57,066 nt of DNA from Cytophagales bacterium (GTDB lineage: Bacteria; Bacteroidota; Bacteroidia; Cytophagales; Cyclobacteriaceae), in assembly GCA_016124425.1 (NCBI GenBank), contig WGNT01000002.1, forward strand, positions 1 to 57,066, in the 5' to 3' direction. Positions 53,203 through 57,066 of the stretch are shown here, one piece after another; position 1 is the first letter of the stretch, and the number at the start of each line of letters is the position of its first letter. The translations under genes and the position numbers were made by a program. The notes under the pieces are model-generated. The model saw only the letters and a list, made by a program, of their open reading frames with translations, was not told where the DNA came from and did no database searches.

Positions 53203-53583
53203 TTAATAAAAACGAAAAAAGGAAGGGGGCCCACGGACAGGATGCGTGGGTAAGAACTGATCGCGGTGTGAAATGTCCCAGCTAACCTGAGGAAAGCTTT
53301 GTTCAATGCTGATAGGATATAAATCAACGTCAAAAAATTCCAGTGCCAAAAAAGGCGTATTAAAGATCAGCTCGTAAAGCTCATATTCTTCACGTGTGTG
53401 GTTATCCTGTTTATTTCCTGCATCATCCGACCCCAGCAAATATGGGTGGGCATGAATGGCAACCAAATTGCCTTCATACCAATGGGAATGCACAAAAAAG
53501 ATATTGCAAAAAAGCGAAGAAAGGAGGATCATCAGAAAGATGCCTAAGCCTACTTTTCGACGGTATGTACCTTTTTTCTTCAC
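53203..53583 (-). CDS. Small membrane-anchored or exported His-containing protein
   Basis: A 126-residue protein with a basic N-terminus and one hydrophobic segment (residues 11-31, VGLGIFLMILLSSLFCNIFF), which is either a signal peptide or an anchor. The outer part holds HSHWYEGNLVAIHAHPYLL and DNHTREEYELYELIF, with six His in the first 45 outer residues, and it ends in THPVRGPPSFFRFY. The His spacing and an RGPP ending recall small proteins found next to metal TonB receptors (DUF2946-like or related), a recollection rather than a match. It lies 120 bases upstream of the CxxC receptor gene on the same strand. Confidence 0.72.
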   Translation of the reverse strand: MKKKGTYRRKVGLGIFLMILLSSLFCNIFFVHSHWYEGNLVAIHAHPYLLGSDDAGNKQDNHTREEYELYELIFNTPFLALEFFDVDLYPISIEQSFPQVSWDISHRDQFLPTHPVRGPPSFFRFY

Positions 53584-53756
53584 TTCGTGCTAAAATTCAA
53601 CCTATATTAAACCGTATTGTCTTTCTTCTGCTTATGACGCCTGTTTTGCTTAACTGCCCCAGATGCTAAATAAAGCTAATTAAGCGTTAAAATCTATCTT
53701 TTTATACAAGTATTTAAAAAAACCGTTGCTAAACATCCAAGCCTAATTTTCACGAA

Positions 53757-54437
53757 TCATTTTCTGTTTTGCGGGTCTTTTTCCAATTTTTCAACTAACA
53801 GCCGTTCCCACACTTTTTGACTGATCGCCTCCGGTGAACGGCCGGAATAACACACTACAATCAACCCATCGAAAGGATCGACAGATAGTATAACCATCTC
53901 TAATCCCAAATATATTTCCTTGCTGTTCAGATACATCAAGAATTCATCGCTCTCATTCGTCACAGCTGCTACCTTTACCGTGTCCCCCTTTTCGCACTGA
54001 CCCAAATTTCTGTACTCCATCACGTCCATATTTCCCTGCTTATCTGGAATTGGAGAACCGTGCGGATCAACTTTAGGGTGACCTAGGAGCTGGTCCAGCT
54101 TATCAAAAAAAGCCGGGGAATTGATATGTTCTATTTGTTCGGCGACTTCATGAACTTCTTCCCAACCAAATCCCATTTTTTCGACCAAATACATTTCGGT
54201 TAGGCGGTGTTTCCGTACAATTAGAGCAGCTTCTATTTTACCCTTTTCCGTCAAACGTAACGGCTTGTAGCTCTCATAATGCACCAGATTTTTGCCTGCC
54301 AATTTTTTCATCATGCTTGTCACCGTTGGCATTTTTATAGCCAATTCTCTGGAAAGATCAATAACATTCACCTCTCCGTTGAAATTAGACAGGGAAAACA
54401 ACGCTTTTAGATAGTTTTCTTCAGCCTGTGAATACAT
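53757..54437 (-). CDS. DtxR/MntR-family metal-dependent regulator
   Basis: A 226-residue iron- or manganese-dependent repressor. The N-terminal winged helix (YLKALFSLSNF ... IDLSRELAIKMPTVTSMMKKLAGKNLV) is followed by the dimer and metal-binding domain with the His/Glu/Cys-type ligands in RKHRLTEMYLVEKMGF, EVHEVAEQIEHINS and LGHPKVDPHGSPIP, and a C-terminal FeoA-like SH3 domain (LGQCEKGDTVKVAAV onward). Position 9-10 of the metal motif uses Glu/His as in MntR/IdeR relatives. Encoded beside two TonB receptor units and on the same strand as the CxxC receptor group. It is the most plausible reader of the TTTAGA-N5-TCTAAA sites. A -7-like TACCTTTG ends five bases before its ATG. Confidence 0.95.
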   Translation of the reverse strand: MYSQAEENYLKALFSLSNFNGEVNVIDLSRELAIKMPTVTSMMKKLAGKNLVHYESYKPLRLTEKGKIEAALIVRKHRLTEMYLVEKMGFGWEEVHEVAEQIEHINSPAFFDKLDQLLGHPKVDPHGSPIPDKQGNMDVMEYRNLGQCEKGDTVKVAAVTNESDEFLMYLNSKEIYLGLEMVILSVDPFDGLIVVCYSGRSPEAISQKVWERLLVEKLEKDPQNRK

Positions 54438-54600
54438 AGTACAAAGGTAACAACTCTTTTAAGAATACGCCATCATTCAAAGAAATATATATAAAATATT
54501 TTTGTTAGAGATGTCTAATTTTTGGTTTTATACGCATGGATTCCAAGCTTCATTATCCATTGGCATGATAATAAGTATAAGACCAGGATATAATATGATT

Positions 54601-54647
54601 AAAGGATAAATATATCTTTTATTCCTATTATAAGTTTAGTACCTTTG
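54601..54647 (+). promoter_or_regulatory. Promoter and operator-like dyad of the flavohaemoglobin gene
   Basis: TTTT (54617-54620), 19 bases, TACCTTTG (54640-54647) fits the Bacteroidota promoter, with a full -7 match. A dyad AAAGGATA-aata-TATCTTTT (54601-54620; 7 of 8 pairs) covers the -33 element, where a nitric-oxide-responsive repressor would act. A second weaker dyad, TTATC-N9-GATAA, is at about 54555-54575. Confidence 0.5.
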
Positions 54648-54715
54648 ATTCTCGATTGGCAGGCCCGGTTGCCCGGGAGACTAGCCAGCATTTTCTAACC
54701 TAATGCCATACAAAA

Positions 54716-55930
54716 ATGATCAACCAAACGCAACAACAAATCATCGCCGATACCGTCCCCATCCTAAAGGAACATGGGGTAACCCTTACCACACACTTCT
54801 ACAAACGCATGTTTGAGCATCATCCCGAGTTGAAGAACATGTTCAATATGGGCAATCAAAAAAGCGGCAAGCAACAGCAAGCCCTTGCTTCCGCCATTTT
54901 GGCCTATGCAGAACACATATCCAAACCGGCCGTCCTACTGCCTGCGTTGCGTCAGATAGGACACAAACATGTCAGCTTGGAAATCCGGCCGGAGCACTAT
55001 CCCATCGTGGGGAATCACCTGCTCGCAGCAATCAAAGAAGTATTGGGGATACATGCCGATGATGCCATTCTGGACGCATGGGAGGCTGCTTATTACCAGC
55101 TAGCCGACCTGATGATCGGTGTAGAAAAGGAAATGTACCAACAACTTACCGCTGAACCCGGTGGGTGGACAGGATGGAGACCCTTTAAGGTAGTAGAAAA
55201 ACAAGAGGAATCGAGTGAAATTACTTCTTTTTACCTTGCTCCTACGGACACCGGAAAAGTGCTTCCGCACCTTCCGGGGCAGTATATCAGTCTGAAAATC
55301 TTTTTGCCTAACATCGGACTAAACCAAGCCCGGCAGTATAGCATCTCCGGTGCTCCAAACGATACGCACTACCGCATTTCGGTCAAGCGGGAATTCGGGA
55401 AAAACCCAAACACCAATGGGATGATCAGCAACCACCTTCATGACAATGTGAATGAAGGAGATAACTTGGAACTTACCGCACCCGCCGGGACCTTTACTCT
55501 TGATACGTCTGAAGATAACCCGCTGTTGCTCATCAGTGGGGGTGTTGGCGTCACACCGCTGATAAGCATGCTTCAACATGCCGTTGACCAACATACAGCG
55601 CGACCCATTACCTGGATTCATGGATGTAGAAACGGTGACGTACATGCCTTCGATGAAACCGTATCCCGTCTAACGGCCGACCAACCAAATGTGGAGCGGT
55701 TTACGTTCTACGATCAGGTGACCGAATCCGATCTAGAAAGGGGGATTTCTCAGGGCCCGATAGATTTAAAGGCAGTTCCTGAGCTGCATATTGCGTCTCA
55801 TACCCACGCCTATATCTGCGGTCCGGCAGGGTTTATTGAGCAACAATACCGTGACTTGGTTGAATTGGGTATTGATCCCAAAGGCGTGTTCTTTGAAGAA
55901 TTCGGGCCCCAACAACTTGTCTTAAATTAA
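54716..55930 (+). CDS. hmp: Flavohaemoglobin (nitric oxide dioxygenase)
   Basis: A 404-residue protein converting NO to nitrate with O2 and NAD(P)H. The globin part (1-140) has proximal His85 (GHKHVSL), Tyr29 (HFYKRMF) and Tyr95 (EHYPIVG) at the same numbers as in E. coli Hmp. The FAD domain has ARQYSISGAP near residues 203-212, and the NAD domain has SGGVGVTPLISML near 272-284 and ICGPAGF near 380. It ends FEEFGPQQ, the family's terminal FE-F-P motif. Full length, monocistronic, with a promoter and operator-like dyad 70-115 bases upstream. Divergent from the DtxR gene across a 278-base gap. Confidence 0.97.
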   Translation: MINQTQQQIIADTVPILKEHGVTLTTHFYKRMFEHHPELKNMFNMGNQKSGKQQQALASAILAYAEHISKPAVLLPALRQIGHKHVSLEIRPEHYPIVGNHLLAAIKEVLGIHADDAILDAWEAAYYQLADLMIGVEKEMYQQLTAEPGGWTGWRPFKVVEKQEESSEITSFYLAPTDTGKVLPHLPGQYISLKIFLPNIGLNQARQYSISGAPNDTHYRISVKREFGKNPNTNGMISNHLHDNVNEGDNLELTAPAGTFTLDTSEDNPLLLISGGVGVTPLISMLQHAVDQHTARPITWIHGCRNGDVHAFDETVSRLTADQPNVERFTFYDQVTESDLERGISQGPIDLKAVPELHIASHTHAYICGPAGFIEQQYRDLVELGIDPKGVFFEEFGPQQLVLN

Positions 55931-56289
55931 TTTTATGCCGCATCCGCCTGGGCCGTTCGAATGCGCTGTTCGGCCCAGTCTGCGGTGCAGCGTTTGGGGC
56001 TCAATTAGGGATTTAAATGGGGTTTACCATCTTTGCATTTGGGCTAAGCCGCAAATAAATCATCCCTGGGACTTTTAATTTCGGCTTCCAAGCTATTATT
56101 TCCGCTTCGGAATCAGATACGGAAGGGGATTTTCATTTTAGAATCATTCTGTGACGAGTTGGAAAAGGTGATGGGTGGAAGACTTAGTTTTTTTGTTGTG
56201 GCCAAATTGCAACCTTGATGGCAGGGCGGATAAGATGTCAGTGCTAACGCCCCTGATTTTTGCAATACATGATTTTTTCTACTAAGATT

Positions 56290-56307
56290 GCAGGGCTACG
56301 CCCCTGA
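56290..56307. repeat. REP-like palindrome
   Basis: GCAGGGCTACGCCCCTGA holds the hairpin CAGGG-ctacgc-CCCTG. The same two halves, GCAGGGC and ACGCCCCTGA, appear separately at 56221-56227 and 56247-56256. The form is like extragenic palindromes mobilised by single-strand transposases, none of which is encoded here. Confidence 0.5.
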
Positions 56308-56594
56308 GTGTAGCTTGGTCCCTACCAAAAGAACCAAGGAAACCGTTAGCCTTTTGGGACAGGCTCACTGTAGGAAATCACTTTCGTTCATCTCTCTTAT
56401 TCACACCTGATCCCGTACATACGGGACCTTTTCCTCTTTCCGTTCAATACCGTTTTGTTACCAAAACAGCACCGAGAGGCGGTTTGCAACCTCCGCTTAC
56501 TCAGCGATTGCGGTAGACCTACTATCCTCTTTTATGCAATATGTCTTCGATTCACATCAAGGACTTCACAACACACCTACACCCAGACCTGGCG

Positions 56595-56676
56595 ATGTAG
56601 TGGATTTTACGCCTTGCGGAGATTTTACGCAGGGTGGGATTAAGAAATATGAAGGTGTAGAGGATTTTACGCCCTG
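56595..56676. repeat. Three copies of GATTTTACGC within 70 bases
   Basis: GTAGTGGATTTTACGCCTTG begins at 56598, GGAGATTTTACGCAGGG at 56618, and GTAGAGGATTTTACGCCCTG at 56657. The first and third are 17 of 20 or better identical and lie 60 bases apart. Confidence 0.7.
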
Positions 56677-56771
56677 TCTGAATGAAATTCTCACCTAGTG
56701 GCTCCTCCAGTCACCATCATTTAATTTTTTTACACATATTACTTTGAATAATAAATACCATAACGAAAATC

Positions 56772-57066
56772 TCACTTCTCCTGACAGCCGTAATCCAAGA
56801 CAATGTCAACTTTCCGATTATTTCTAATTACCTCAACTGACAGGGTATTGGATCTCTTTCGTATAGAATCTCCCACTTGAACTAAACTATAAAAGCCGCC
56901 TTTTTCATTTTGTAGCACCATCTCTAAATCTCTTCGTCCTTGATCAATCAACAATGTTGGCATATAGTGATTCTGTGCATCATCAAACTTTCTTATTATA
57001 ACACCATCAAACATGTTGGATTTCATATTGTTACTCCATCTACATTCATTTGATTGAATTACACGA
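56772..57066 (-). CDS. Small hypothetical protein, probably truncated by the window edge
   Basis: The visible frame has an ATG at 57026 (84 residues), but it stays open for 13 more codons to the window end (QSNECRWSNN before that Met), so the true start may lie outside. The sequence reads FDGVIIRKFDDAQNHYMPTLLID, then GGFYSLVQVGDSIRKRSNTLSVEVIR and DIVLDYGCQEK at the end: alternating strands of a small beta-rich domain ending with a conserved-looking YGC. It resembles small Bacteroidota lipoproteins with the order GVV-K--D--NH, VGDSI-K, FDYGC, which I recall without a family name. Function unknown. Confidence 0.6.
   Translation of the reverse strand, partial: RVIQSNECRWSNNMKSNMFDGVIIRKFDDAQNHYMPTLLIDQGRRDLEMVLQNEKGGFYSLVQVGDSIRKRSNTLSVEVIRNNRKVDIVLDYGCQEK

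Larger units (their letters stand above)
55931..56771. other. Gene-free region with hairpins and short repeats
   Basis: No credible gene in 840 bases; the longest ORF (56455-56643, plus) has a composition unlike a protein. It contains: a hairpin CTGGGCCG-N15-CGGCCCAG (55948-55978) just after hmp but without a T run; a half-degenerate TTTAGA-N5-TCT (56137-56150); GCAGGGC and ACGCCCCTGA at 56221/56247 and again fused at 56290-56307; a hairpin TCCCGT-acat-ACGGGA (56411-56426) followed by a T-rich stretch; and three GATTTTACGC copies (56603, 56621, 56663). Confidence 0.6.

Noticed and set aside
56455..56643. 62-codon plus-strand ORF in the terminal gap
   Set aside because: It is rich in Arg, Cys and Thr without any regular pattern and runs across the GATTTTACGC repeats.
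1..57066. CRISPR arrays, tRNA or rRNA genes, prophage modules, complete insertion sequences
   Set aside because: No regularly spaced repeats, tRNA arms, rRNA segments, phage structural genes or transposase genes were seen on either strand.

Overview
The window reads as a chromosomal segment of a Bacteroidota bacterium, most likely of the order Cytophagales. The evidence is internal: two SusC/SusD pairs, four further TonB-dependent receptor or receptor-like genes of Bacteroidota type (carboxypeptidase-like N-terminal domains), a one-protein hybrid two-component sensor, Bacteroidota-type promoters (TTG, 19-21 bases, TAnnTTTG) and few Shine-Dalgarno sequences. A species cannot be named from the sequence. 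I found no rRNA, tRNA, CRISPR array or intact insertion sequence.

Layout. 1-5800: start of a cell-wall amidase, then a susC-susD-lipoprotein operon without any sugar enzymes. 5800-18400: housekeeping genes: K+-dependent membrane pyrophosphatase, OsmC, a lipid-kinase-like/DUF389 fusion protein, a fused methylmalonyl-CoA mutase, a 5'-nucleotidase split over two genes, and dnaA. 18400-31000: a fructan utilisation locus: GH32 lipoprotein, SusC/SusD, two MFS sugar porters and a hybrid sensor with a periplasmic sugar-binding domain, resembling the fructose sensor BT1754 of Bacteroides thetaiotaomicron. 31000-34300: a small accessory patch with the decayed tail of an AAA ATPase gene, a VapBC toxin-antitoxin pair and several small unknown proteins.

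34300-50200: a region that looks devoted to iron or metal uptake. It has a siderophore-receptor/PepSY pair, two small related proteins, and a six-gene minus-strand cluster (TonB receptor, DoxX-like protein, isoprenylcysteine-methyltransferase-like protein, ABC ATPase, an inserted four-helix-bundle gene, and an ABC permease fused to a peptidase-like domain that has lost its zinc motif). This cluster is divergent from an AraC regulator and is followed by a CobW/COG0523 GTPase. A palindrome, TTTAGA-N5-TCTAAA, recurs at three places in this region, close to the receptors. 50200-54500: a second metal-type unit: a His-containing small protein, a TonB receptor with CxxC in its plug, a thioredoxin-like protein, and a DtxR-family regulator on the same strand. 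54700-55930: flavohaemoglobin (NO dioxygenase) with an operator-like dyad over its promoter. 55931-56771 has no gene but several hairpins and short repeats. The window ends in a probably truncated small gene.

In short, the cell appears to feed on fructans, to gain energy partly from pyrophosphate hydrolysis, and to invest heavily in regulated metal uptake. The points most worth following are the shared palindrome, the six-gene receptor/ABC cluster with a pseudo-peptidase, the degenerate lipid-kinase/DUF389 fusion, the fused mutase, and the unannotated ATPase remnant.
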